Source of the DNA: a virus
Strand: one strand, 5' to 3'
Length of the DNA: 39,786 nt
IMG/VR virus record: IMGVR_UViG_3300020125_000105
Location: 1 to 39,786 of that record
Shown in pieces: positions 12,610 to 18,878 of the stretch; position 1 is the stretch's first letter; every line of letters starts with the position of its first letter. The translations under genes were made by a program, and so were the position numbers. The notes below the pieces were generated by a model, which saw only the letters and a list, made by a program, of their open reading frames with translations, did no database searches and was not told the DNA's origin.

Positions 12610-13498
12610 TGCCGCCCCCTGCGTTGGCGTCACCATACCTCGCATCTGACCCACGTCGAGCCCCGGCGCGCCGGTTCGATGGCCGCGCCGCCCCGCCCGC
12701 GGCCTTGTCCTGATCGCCGCGGAGCCAGTTGTTCACGAATGCCGCGATGCCCCGCCCGGTCGGCCGGTTCTTCGGGTGCGTCAGCAGCCAGCCCCGCATG
12801 GCCGCGAACGACCGCGCGAGGTTCACCCCGGGATAGAGCGCCTCGAACTCCCCGAGCAGCCGGTCGCCCGGGCGCCACTCGATGCCGGCGCCTGCGAGCG
12901 GCAGCGACGGGCCCGTGTAGGCCTCGGCGGCCGGGGGCGACTCCAGAGCCAGAACTCCGGCCTCGGGCTCAGCAGCGGGCAAGGACGCCCTGACCTGCGT
13001 CGAATCCGGGGGGCCGTCGCGGTGCGGTTCTGGCACCGCGGCGGAAGTCCTTTGATTCTCTGTCTTCTGACTTCTGTCTTCTGTCTTGGGCTCACCTTGA
13101 TCACCGTGAGCCGGCGTGAGCCCGGGCCCGGCCTGACGCTGCCGGTAGCGTTGCGTGGCGGCCCGCGTCTGCTCCTTGCGCGCTTCCTCGTCCCTCATGC
13201 CCCGGTAGAGCGCGTGATTCACGATCCGCCACCCCCAATCCCGGTGCTCGACCAGCCGCAGCAGCCGGCGGCCTTCCTCGGCCGGCGTGCGGCTGTGCGG
13301 ATCCGGGGATTCGAGGTGCTCGATCGCAGCGTTCACCCGGTCGATCGGGATGCCGGTGAGCGCCGAGATGTGCGGCCTTGACTTCTCAACGATGCCCTTG
13401 CCGTCGCTGTGAGCGAGCATGAAGCACCACACGAGTTGAACGTCCGGCTTGCCGCACATCGAGCCTTCCCACGTCTGCGCGAAGATCTTGCCGAACAC
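12599..13498 (-). CDS. Replication organiser / initiator-like protein, 299 aa
   Basis: The start is GTG 13498, directly after the TAG of the previous gene. The N terminus (KIFAQTWEGSMCGKPDVQLV, WCFMLAHSDGKGIVEKS, then ISALTGIPIDRVNAAIEHL) is a winged-helix domain of the kind found in phage replisome organisers and lambda O-like initiators. A basic segment (QRYRQRQAG) and a long polar linker with KTEDRSQKTENQ follow. The C-terminal domain (LLGEFEALYPGVNLARSFAA, AAFVNNWLRGDQDKA) is typical of helicase-binding ends. Pairing with the loader downstream supports the call. The linker DNA (about 13050-13090) has short repeats and might hold the origin, which is inference. Confidence 0.75.
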   Translation of the reverse strand: MFGKIFAQTWEGSMCGKPDVQLVWCFMLAHSDGKGIVEKSRPHISALTGIPIDRVNAAIEHLESPDPHSRTPAEEGRRLLRLVEHRDWGWRIVNHALYRGMRDEEARKEQTRAATQRYRQRQAGPGLTPAHGDQGEPKTEDRSQKTENQRTSAAVPEPHRDGPPDSTQVRASLPAAEPEAGVLALESPPAAEAYTGPSLPLAGAGIEWRPGDRLLGEFEALYPGVNLARSFAAMRGWLLTHPKNRPTGRGIAAFVNNWLRGDQDKAAGGAARPSNRRAGARRGSDARYGDANAGGGNGQ

Positions 13499-13669
13499 CT
13501 AGCGGCCCTCCGACCAGTCGGCGACGCTCATCATCGGGAAGCCGATGAGCAGAGTCAGAGTGAAAGCGAACACGTCCGCGCCCGGTGAAGCGATCCCGAG
13601 CTTGTGCGTGACCGCGCTGCTGAAGTATCCCGCCGCGATTCCCGCGATCAGCTTCTTGATAAATCTCAT
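13499..13669 (-). CDS. Small membrane protein, 56 aa
   Basis: ATG 13669 follows AAGGAGGG. The peptide starts MRFIKKLIAGIAAGYFSSAV and has a second hydrophobic stretch (DVFAFTLTLLIGFPMMSV), so two membrane segments are likely. It stops with TAG, and the replication gene starts with GTG at the very next base in the same frame. It is first after the promoter at 13713-13742. No family recognised. Confidence 0.65.
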   Translation of the reverse strand: MRFIKKLIAGIAAGYFSSAVTHKLGIASPGADVFAFTLTLLIGFPMMSVADWSEGR

Positions 13670-13712
13670 CTCGACCCTCCTTGATCGATCATCCTTGCCG
13701 GCTGCGGCCCGC

Positions 13713-13742
13713 AGCATACTCCGGCCCGATCTGCAAGTTCAA
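13713..13742 (-). promoter_or_regulatory. Promoter TTGAAC-18-TATGCT upstream of the replication genes
   Basis: On the minus strand TTGAAC (13737-13742) and TATGCT (13713-13718) are 18 nt apart. The spacer includes TTGCAGATCGGGCC, which resembles the start of the promoter repeats near 0.7-3.9 kb (TTGCATATCGGGCC in copy 1), so it may be a diverged copy. It would drive the membrane peptide, replication organiser and helicase loader. Confidence 0.6.
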
Positions 13743-14041
13743 GTGTGCGATTCGCGAGGCGCTGTCTCCGGATGGATTGACTCATCCTCGGCGCCTTTTC
13801 GATCGGTGTTGTGGTCTACACCCGTAGCCGCCGCGGCCCCGCGTACTTGAGGCCCGGCAGAATCCGCTTCGCACACGATGCTGCTGATGCCGTTGGCCGG
13901 AACGACCCACCGCTCGCCCTTCAGGCCATTGCAGCCCCACTCGTCATAGAGCGCGTCTCCAACGACGTAGACGTTCCGCGCATAGCTCGCGACGGCGAGC
14001 GTCTCGCGGCGGCCATCTCGAAAGACGATCGTGATCTTCAC
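13739..14041 (-). CDS. Hypothetical protein, 100 aa
   Basis: ATG 14041 overlaps the upstream stop (ATGA). The first 60 residues are beta-rich: MKITIVFRDGRRETLAVASY, ARNVYVVGDALYDEW, GLKGERWVVPANGISSIV. This looks like a small SH3- or OB-like barrel. The rest is a polar, probably disordered tail (GVDHNTDRKGAEDES). It is the last gene of the accessory island; the next promoter overlaps its end. Function unknown. Confidence 0.65.
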   Translation of the reverse strand: MKITIVFRDGRRETLAVASYARNVYVVGDALYDEWGCNGLKGERWVVPANGISSIVCEADSAGPQVRGAAAATGVDHNTDRKGAEDESIHPETAPRESHT

Positions 14042-14226
14042 TCGACCTCGAACCGACGCACGCGCACTGTATCGCGCACGATCACATGCACGGTGTCATG
14101 CTGCACGACGGTTTGCTGCTCGGTAGCGACGCGCACGAGCGCGCATGCTGGCACGAGACAGATCGCGATGATGAGTGCGAGCAGGAACAGCGCAGCCCAT
14201 CGAGCGGCATCGAGACGCACAATCAT
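14038..14226 (-). CDS. Single-TM small protein, 62 aa
   Basis: ATG 14226 overlaps the upstream stop (ATGA). After MIVRLDAARW a strong hydrophobic segment (AALFLLALIIAICLVPACAL) is followed by a beta/valine-rich tail (HDTVHVIVRDTVRVRRFEVE). PACA could be a poor lipobox. The topology suggests an inner-membrane-anchored periplasmic peptide. It may act at the envelope, for example in superinfection exclusion; that is inference. Confidence 0.6.
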   Translation of the reverse strand: MIVRLDAARWAALFLLALIIAICLVPACALVRVATEQQTVVQHDTVHVIVRDTVRVRRFEVE

Positions 14227-14417
14227 CCCTTCGCCCTGCCTTTCTTGCTCCGGCCGATCTTGGCAGCGACCTGAAGCTCGGTGAATAGAATGCGAGCGGC
14301 ATCGTCGCCGCCCATCTCGAATAGCTCGCGATCGAAAAGGATGTGCATCGGACGGCCATCGGCGATCAGGATCATCGTGATCCAGCGCGCGCTCTCGTGC
14401 TCGACTTGGATGATCAT
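14223..14417 (-). CDS. Hypothetical protein, 64 aa
   Basis: ATG 14417 overlaps the HNH gene stop (ATGA). The sequence has beta-like MIIQVEHESARWITMILIAD and then FDRELFEMGGDDAARILFTE, ending with a basic tail (GRSKKGRAKG). Unknown family. Confidence 0.6.
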   Translation of the reverse strand: MIIQVEHESARWITMILIADGRPMHILFDRELFEMGGDDAARILFTELQVAAKIGRSKKGRAKG

Positions 14418-14797
14418 GTGAACAGATCCCCCGATGCCTTCCTCTCGTGCCGCGTGGTCGCCGCGGTGCCGGTCCGGTGATCACGATCGTAGCGGTTGTG
14501 GCAGTCCTGACAGAGCGCGAGCAGGTTCGCATCAGCACAGTTCTCGGGCTCATGGTCGAGGTGAGCGATCGTCAGCACGACGGAGCCGCGGAACGTCGCA
14601 GCGATGAAGCGATCGAGTTCGCAGCAGCGCCCACGCTCGCAGGTGCAAGGTTCTTCGAAGCACACGCAGATCTCCGAGTGCTTGCGCCCGCACTCGCCCC
14701 GGCATTCGCATCGACCGCCGGAGCGCGCAAGGATCCGCTCCCGGATCCGCTTCCACTCCTTCGGATACCTATCGCGGTTCGCCGGCTTGATCGGCAT
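14414..14797 (-). CDS. HNH endonuclease, 127 aa
   Basis: The HNH core is LTIAHLDHEPENCADANLLA then LCQDCHNRYD: His79 and His82 in AHLDH, Asn91, and His100 with the CxxC zinc pair around residues 96-99. A Cys-rich insert precedes it (CECRGECGRKH, CVCFEEPCTC, GRCCELD). Proteins of this form are common phage HNH nucleases, either free-standing homing-type or packaging-associated. It is 8 kb upstream of the terminase genes, so a packaging role is less likely than DNA cleavage in the accessory island. It overlaps the upstream gene by 29 nt with GGAG as RBS. Confidence 0.85.
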   Translation of the reverse strand: MPIKPANRDRYPKEWKRIRERILARSGGRCECRGECGRKHSEICVCFEEPCTCERGRCCELDRFIAATFRGSVVLTIAHLDHEPENCADANLLALCQDCHNRYDRDHRTGTAATTRHERKASGDLFT

Positions 14798-15137
14798 GCG
14801 CGCGCTCCGCTGCCTTCGCCTGCGCGATCAGAGCGCGGCCCTGCGCTCGTCGATGCGCGTTCCGGTCGGCCCGGATAGCCTTGATCGCCAACTGAGGCGG
14901 CACGCATCGCTTGATCACGCGCACGACCTCGGCTTTCTCGCACGACAGCCGGCCCGGCGGATCGTCGGCATACATCAGGCCGGTGATCGAGACGAGATAG
15001 ACGTCGCCGCGAACGAATGAGGCCATCAGTTGAGCCGCGCGCCAGTCGTCTTGGATCTCGACCCGGCCATCGGATTCGGTCGGGATCTCATCACCGGGCG
15101 CGAGGCCGGGCTTGCCGCCGTAGTAGTGGCGCCTCAT
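14769..15137 (-). CDS. Arr-like ADP-ribosyltransferase-fold protein, 122 aa
   Basis: ATG 15137 overlaps the upstream stop (ATGA). The N terminus RRHYYGGKPGLAPGDEI parallels the rifampin ADP-ribosyltransferase (Arr) pattern YYHGTKADLKPGDLI, and the middle DVYLVSITGLMYADDPP followed by KAEVVRVIKRCVP parallels IYIVEPTGPIEDDP...SREPLRVVGEV. At 122 aa it is slightly shorter than Arr (about 140). If it is active it would use NAD+ to modify a small molecule or a host protein; the target cannot be read from the sequence. The C terminus is a basic helix. Confidence 0.5.
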   Translation of the reverse strand: MRRHYYGGKPGLAPGDEIPTESDGRVEIQDDWRAAQLMASFVRGDVYLVSITGLMYADDPPGRLSCEKAEVVRVIKRCVPPQLAIKAIRADRNAHRRAQGRALIAQAKAAERAHADQAGEPR

Positions 15138-15286
15138 CGCTGGGTACCGTTGAATACCCACACTGCGAACGCGAGCCTGATCGCATGCTCTAGCTCGCTC
15201 AGCAGGAATCTCCCCGCGTTGAGCACGACCTCATTGCGCTGCCGCTCGCCCCGGCGTCCCATGCGGGCCGCGTGCCGCGCGCTCAT
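15134..15286 (-). CDS. Hypothetical protein, 50 aa
   Basis: ATG 15286 overlaps the upstream stop and its own stop overlaps the next ATG (ATGA twice). A basic N terminus (MSARHAARMGRRGERQRNEV) leads into an amphipathic helix (VLNAGRFLLSELEHAIRLAF) and AVWVFNGTQR. Possibly membrane-surface associated. No family recognised. Confidence 0.55.
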   Translation of the reverse strand: MSARHAARMGRRGERQRNEVVLNAGRFLLSELEHAIRLAFAVWVFNGTQR

Positions 15287-15381
15287 CGGCCCCGCCATAC
15301 ATCGCGAGCGACCGCGATCACGAGGAACGCGAATGCGATCGTGAGGAACGCCGCGGCGTACTTCAGGATCTCGGTGCTCAT
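15283..15381 (-). CDS. Single-TM peptide, 32 aa
   Basis: ATG 15381 overlaps the protease stop (ATGA). The peptide is MSTEILKYAAAFLTIAFAFL then VIAVARDVWRGR: one membrane segment and a basic end, so the C terminus is likely cytoplasmic. It is coupled on both sides. A membrane anchor or inhibitory peptide is possible. Confidence 0.6.
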   Translation of the reverse strand: MSTEILKYAAAFLTIAFAFLVIAVARDVWRGR

Positions 15382-16052
15382 AGTGGGAACGTCGCGTCGC
15401 CCTGCTCGCGCAGCAGCCGCGAGAGCGTCGCCCACGAGAAGAAGAAGCGCCCGGTGTTCCGGTAGCCCCATCGGCCCCATGAGTTGAGGCACCACACGCG
15501 CCGCTTCTTGACGTCGAGGCCGAGCATCGCGACCTCATGGCCGCCGCGGATGCTGGCCCCGGCCGGGAGCGGGCATTCGCCCGAGGTCGCCGGCTCGTCA
15601 AAAGAATCGTACCAGTTGATCCCGAGGATCCCCGGCTTGAGCACGAGCGCGCCGAGCAAGTGTTCGATCGAGAACGTGTGAGAGTAGCCGGCGATCAGCC
15701 CGAGCTTCTTCGCGGCCTTCATCACTCCAAGCCCGCTCGATCCAGTGTCGTCGGGCGGATACGTCCCCGGGTAGCCGTCGAGCTTCGTGCCGAGCGAGTA
15801 GATCGTGATCGCGTCGTCCTCGCTCATTAGCCGCTGCCCGCGCTTGTGGACCGGCGCGGTGTTCAGCATCTGAGCCACGGCGTTCCCGGTGCATGAGCCG
15901 AGGTTGCCCTGATCGAGCACCGGGCCCGTGTGCCGATGCATGATCGATTGCAGCGCCGCGGTGCCGGCGACGTATGCGAACGATCTCGGATCGTGCTCGA
16001 CATGCCGGCCGAGCCGGCGAATCGGCTGTGTCTCGCGGATGATGCGCTTCAT
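15378..16052 (-). CDS. Papain-like (C1-type) cysteine protease, 224 aa
   Basis: The papain signature is complete: oxyanion Gln48 and catalytic Cys54 in VLDQGNLGSCTGNAVAQML, His172 in GGHEVAMLGLD, and Asn190 in CLNSWGRWGYRNTGRFFFSW. There is no signal peptide and no propeptide of the secreted type, so it probably acts in the host cytoplasm. C1 proteases are uncommon in phages. It sits in a chain of small accessory genes, all coupled, with GGAGG at the start (ATG 16052), suggesting a role against host proteins or defences rather than in virion maturation. That is inference. Confidence 0.85.
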   Translation of the reverse strand: MKRIIRETQPIRRLGRHVEHDPRSFAYVAGTAALQSIMHRHTGPVLDQGNLGSCTGNAVAQMLNTAPVHKRGQRLMSEDDAITIYSLGTKLDGYPGTYPPDDTGSSGLGVMKAAKKLGLIAGYSHTFSIEHLLGALVLKPGILGINWYDSFDEPATSGECPLPAGASIRGGHEVAMLGLDVKKRRVWCLNSWGRWGYRNTGRFFFSWATLSRLLREQGDATFPL

Positions 16053-16243
16053 CGGTTCCCTCCAGTTAGCGCGCGGAGCGGGCGCCTGTCGATGCGCTCC
16101 CTCGTCCTTTGCCCGACAGAGCAGATCGCAGCGCGCAGTCGATCGCCCGCGCACGTACCGCTCCGCAGTTCTGGCCCACGACGCGATTGAGGCCAGCAGA
16201 CTTCAGCCATTAGACGGCCCTTCCCGCTCCGCACGTCCATCAT
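16049..16243 (-). CDS. Hypothetical basic Cys-containing protein, 64 aa
   Basis: I chose ATG 16243, which overlaps the lipoprotein stop (ATGA); ATG 16264 would add 7 residues. The chain has MMDVRSGKGRLMAEVCWPQS, GTCAGDRLRAAICSVGQRTR, and ends overlapping the protease start (ATGA). Composition is Arg-rich and unlike a known family; the two coupling junctions are the main evidence. Confidence 0.5.
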   Translation of the reverse strand: MMDVRSGKGRLMAEVCWPQSRRGPELRSGTCAGDRLRAAICSVGQRTRERIDRRPLRALTGGNR

Positions 16244-16404
16244 CGATTCGAGAGATCCACCCATAGCGTATCGAATGCAGCCTCGGGTGCCGGCATGATG
16301 CCGCCGGCCGCCGCGGTCGCGTGCGGGTTCTTCTTCACGACCGGATCGGTCGCCTTCTTGCAGCTTGCGCAGAGCAGCAGCAATGCGATCAGCATGATCT
16401 TCAT
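16240..16404 (-). CDS. Small putative lipoprotein, 54 aa
   Basis: ATG 16404 has GGAGG 5-6 nt upstream. MKIMLIALLLLCASC is a short signal peptide ending in a lipobox-like CAS-C (position -3 is Cys instead of the usual Leu). The mature part (about 39 residues) begins CKKATDPVVKKNPHA and is Pro/Ala rich. Small phage lipoproteins include outer-membrane spanins (Rz1-like) and receptor-blocking exclusion proteins (T5 Llp). Its position with early accessory genes, away from the lysin, favours exclusion, but this is inference. Confidence 0.65.
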   Translation of the reverse strand: MKIMLIALLLLCASCKKATDPVVKKNPHATAAAGGIMPAPEAAFDTLWVDLSNR

Positions 16405-16493
16405 CGTCAACCTCCGTTCGAGACGGTGCGCGCCAGATTCTTTCCCGTGCCCCACCTCAGAGCCCGAGCCCTCCCTCCGACGCGCACCTTCAT

Positions 16494-17540
16494 TCACTTC
16501 TTTGCCTGCGGTTCCGGATGCGTCTGATGCTGATGATCCTCGCAGTAGAAGCTCCCGACCTTGCTCTCGCGCGTGCAGCCGAGCGCGACACAGTTCGCGC
16601 GCGGCTCGTCGGGATTAGCCGTGCCAGCGGGCGACTCGGGCGCCGGGGCCGCACCGATCGCCTCCGTCGTCCCCGCCAGCACGGGCTTCTGATCCGGCCC
16701 CTTGGCCGGCTTCGTGATCGGCGCCGTCGCAGTCACAGCGGCTTTCAGCCCCGCGGCTCCAGCCGGCTTCTGTTCCGCGGGCGGCGCCGTAGCTCCCGGG
16801 AATGCTTCATCGACGTCGATCTCGTTGTCGCGGATCGCGGCAGTGATGCCGCGCAGCGTCACGAGATGATCGGTCGTCATGTCGTTCGCACCGGAGATCC
16901 CGAGGCGAGCGAAGATCCGTTCGGCCGGCACTCCCATCTTGCCGAGGTGGTCGAGCGCCTTCGCCCGGCGCTTCGCGAACGTCTCCGCGCTGCCGGCCAC
17001 GACCGCGCGGGCGGCCTCGTAGGCTGCCGTCCAGAGCGCCTTGGGCACGCCGGCGAACACGGCATTGCGCTGCGCGATCGAGCATGCCGCGTTCGCAGTC
17101 ACCGCGATCATATCGGCCGAGAAGCGTGCGCCCTTCTTCGTCGTGATGCGGCGCCGCACCTCGCGGGAGATTGCGACGTTGCCCTCCAGATCGTGAAAGA
17201 ACCCCTGAGCGGTGACGAACTCCGGGCCCTCATCCACGACGCGGGCGCCGGCCCGGCAGTTGCCCCATGCATGGAGCACAAGCTCGGCGAACCTCGCGCT
17301 CGGGCCCTCGATCATCTTGTCCTTGCCATCCTCCTTCCTCGGGATGGCGTAGATGCATTCGTCGGCGACTGTCTCGTTGATCGCGGCCAGCCGGCCGAGT
17401 TCTTCGAGGAACGTCTGCACGCTCCGCGGGTACGCCTTCGCCGTGCTCACCTGCTGATCGATCTCAGCCCTCACGAGCGACGCGCTCATGCTCTCTGTCG
17501 GAACTCCGAGCACCTGCACGTCACCGTCATCCCTTGCCAT
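16494..17540 (-). CDS. Putative single-strand annealing protein partner of YqaJ exonuclease, 348 aa
   Basis: ATG 17540 follows GGGGAGG and overlaps the exonuclease gene by 14 nt. The conserved-looking core (FLEELGRLAAINETVADECI, IYAIPRKEDGKDKMIEGPSA, ARFAELVLHAWGNCRAGARV, VRRRITTKKGARFSADMIAV, SIAQRNAVFAGVPKALW) resembles phage recombination proteins found beside exonucleases. A Pro/Ala-rich linker (residues 270-315) leads to a C-terminal zinc ribbon (CVALGCTRESKVGSFYCEDH). I infer ssDNA annealing (Red beta/RecT-like role) mainly from context. It does not match RecT or Erf clearly by eye. Confidence 0.6.
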   Translation of the reverse strand: MARDDGDVQVLGVPTESMSASLVRAEIDQQVSTAKAYPRSVQTFLEELGRLAAINETVADECIYAIPRKEDGKDKMIEGPSARFAELVLHAWGNCRAGARVVDEGPEFVTAQGFFHDLEGNVAISREVRRRITTKKGARFSADMIAVTANAACSIAQRNAVFAGVPKALWTAAYEAARAVVAGSAETFAKRRAKALDHLGKMGVPAERIFARLGISGANDMTTDHLVTLRGITAAIRDNEIDVDEAFPGATAPPAEQKPAGAAGLKAAVTATAPITKPAKGPDQKPVLAGTTEAIGAAPAPESPAGTANPDEPRANCVALGCTRESKVGSFYCEDHQHQTHPEPQAKK

Positions 17541-18543
17541 TGGTAGCCTCCCCGGAAAGCTCTGTGATCCTGAACCGACGCGAACCCGGCGAGATCGACG
17601 TCGCTCGCTCTCGCGCGTCTGCGAACACCCTTTGTGCCTCGCCAACGCCGGCCGCCTCGGCCAGCTTGCCAGCAATGATCGATGCCGCCTCTTGCCAATC
17701 GATCTTGCGCGCGTCGGCGCTCCGCTTCCATGTCGCCTTCCACCCGTCGCCCGCGATCCCGGTCGCCTCGCCGATCATATCCTTGAGCGTGTTCTCGACG
17801 AGTTCGGCATCGCGCTCGTAGATCCCGAGCGTCCGCTTGAGCGCGAGCAGTTCCTTCGCGGCGTTGTCGGCCTCGACCGTGGCCGGCATCATCATCGATG
17901 ATGCCTCGATCGGGAATAGGATCTGGAGAGCGTCGCCGCAGTTCGCATCCGCCGGCGGCCTCTCATCGGTCGCGACGTAGGCGTTCCACCAATCGAGCAG
18001 CCTGCGGATGATCGTCACCTCGACCTCGGGATCGCGTGCCCCCGCGTAGATCCCGAGCTTGTTGCCTCCGAACAGCGCGGCGACGTCCCATACCGGGAAG
18101 CCGGTGACGGCCATGTAATGCAAGCACTGGATCGCGTAGTAATGTGGCACCTCGTCGGTCCCGGGGCGGCCCCATTCGTGCGCGGCATGCGCGCCGACGT
18201 TCTTGATCTCGACGCCGCGCTTCTGGCCGATCACGAGGCGATCCGGCGTGCCGAGGATGAGCGGGTGATCCGGATGCTGCATGACCCGGTTCGGCTTCCA
18301 GAGCGCGCGCCCGGTCACCTCGGAGTAGCGGCGCGCGATGATCTCTTCGAGCGCGTCGCCCCACCACATCGGTTCGGTCTGCTCGATTGCAGGCTTGCGG
18401 CCCGTCTTGTCGAGCCAGACGTCAAGCTGGCTTCCGTATTTCCCTACGCCGAGGATCGTCGCAGCATCGGATCCGCCGATGCCAGCACGGCGATCTTCGA
18501 GCCATAGGGCCCGCCCAGCGTCACGCTCTGCGGCCTGTCCCAT
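17527..18543 (-). CDS. YqaJ-family phage recombination exonuclease, 338 aa
   Basis: PD-(D/E)XK nuclease of the YqaJ family, like lambda exonuclease, which resects dsDNA ends. Signatures: GIGGSDAATILGVGKYGSQL near residues 21-40; core LILGTPDRLVIGQKRGVEIK with Asp101, Glu112 and Lys114; and a QCLHYM motif (Gln139) that aligns with the QxxxY signature. The C-terminal region is helical and charged. It is upstream of and overlapping the putative annealing protein, the usual arrangement of a Red-like pair, and follows the HTH gene with a 23-nt overlap. Confidence 0.88.
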   Translation of the reverse strand: MGQAAERDAGRALWLEDRRAGIGGSDAATILGVGKYGSQLDVWLDKTGRKPAIEQTEPMWWGDALEEIIARRYSEVTGRALWKPNRVMQHPDHPLILGTPDRLVIGQKRGVEIKNVGAHAAHEWGRPGTDEVPHYYAIQCLHYMAVTGFPVWDVAALFGGNKLGIYAGARDPEVEVTIIRRLLDWWNAYVATDERPPADANCGDALQILFPIEASSMMMPATVEADNAAKELLALKRTLGIYERDAELVENTLKDMIGEATGIAGDGWKATWKRSADARKIDWQEAASIIAGKLAEAAGVGEAQRVFADARERATSISPGSRRFRITELSGEATNGKG

Positions 18544-18784
18544 CCCCCCGTACCTCCTTGCCGTGCTCTACGAGGTCATGCACCGTCACCTGCCCGGCAC
18601 TCAGCTTGATCAACATCTCAGCATGCACCAGCGTCGGCACGCGGCTGCCGGCGAGCCACCGGTAAACGGTTTGGTGTGCCACTGGCATTCCCTGCGCTCG
18701 AAGGCCATCCAAGACCCACGACACACCTACGCTGCCCACCCATCCCGCGAACCGCGTGCCCCGGTTCCATTCCATCGGCGCCAA
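18521..18784 (-). CDS. HTH transcriptional regulator, 87 aa
   Basis: The start is TTG 18784 or ATG 18775; neither has a strong ribosome binding site. The region GVSWVLDGLRAQGMPVAHQT then VYRWLAGSRVPTLVHAEML is a Cro/CI-type helix-turn-helix. It is the first gene behind the promoter at 18829-18857, ahead of the recombination genes. A Cro-like early regulator is likely. No integrase or second repressor gene is visible, so there is no evidence for a lysogeny switch. Confidence 0.7.
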   Translation of the reverse strand: MAPMEWNRGTRFAGWVGSVGVSWVLDGLRAQGMPVAHQTVYRWLAGSRVPTLVHAEMLIKLSAGQVTVHDLVEHGKEVRGDGTGRRA

Positions 18785-18828
18785 TCGGGATCCCCCCCAA
18801 GAAGCTCCGGCTCGCTGGTACGGCCGGC

Positions 18829-18857
18829 ACCTTAGCCCCGGCGACTGCGTTGTGCAA
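18829..18857 (-). promoter_or_regulatory. Promoter TTGCAC-17-TAAGGT for the early operon
   Basis: On the minus strand TTGCAC (18852-18857) and TAAGGT (18829-18834) are 17 nt apart, in the 94-nt gap between the late fibre gene and the HTH gene. It would start transcription of the regulator, recombination and accessory genes. The spacer does not match the repeat promoters near 0.7-3.9 kb. Confidence 0.6.
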
Positions 18858-18878
18858 CTGGAAACTTTCGCCCGCGAT

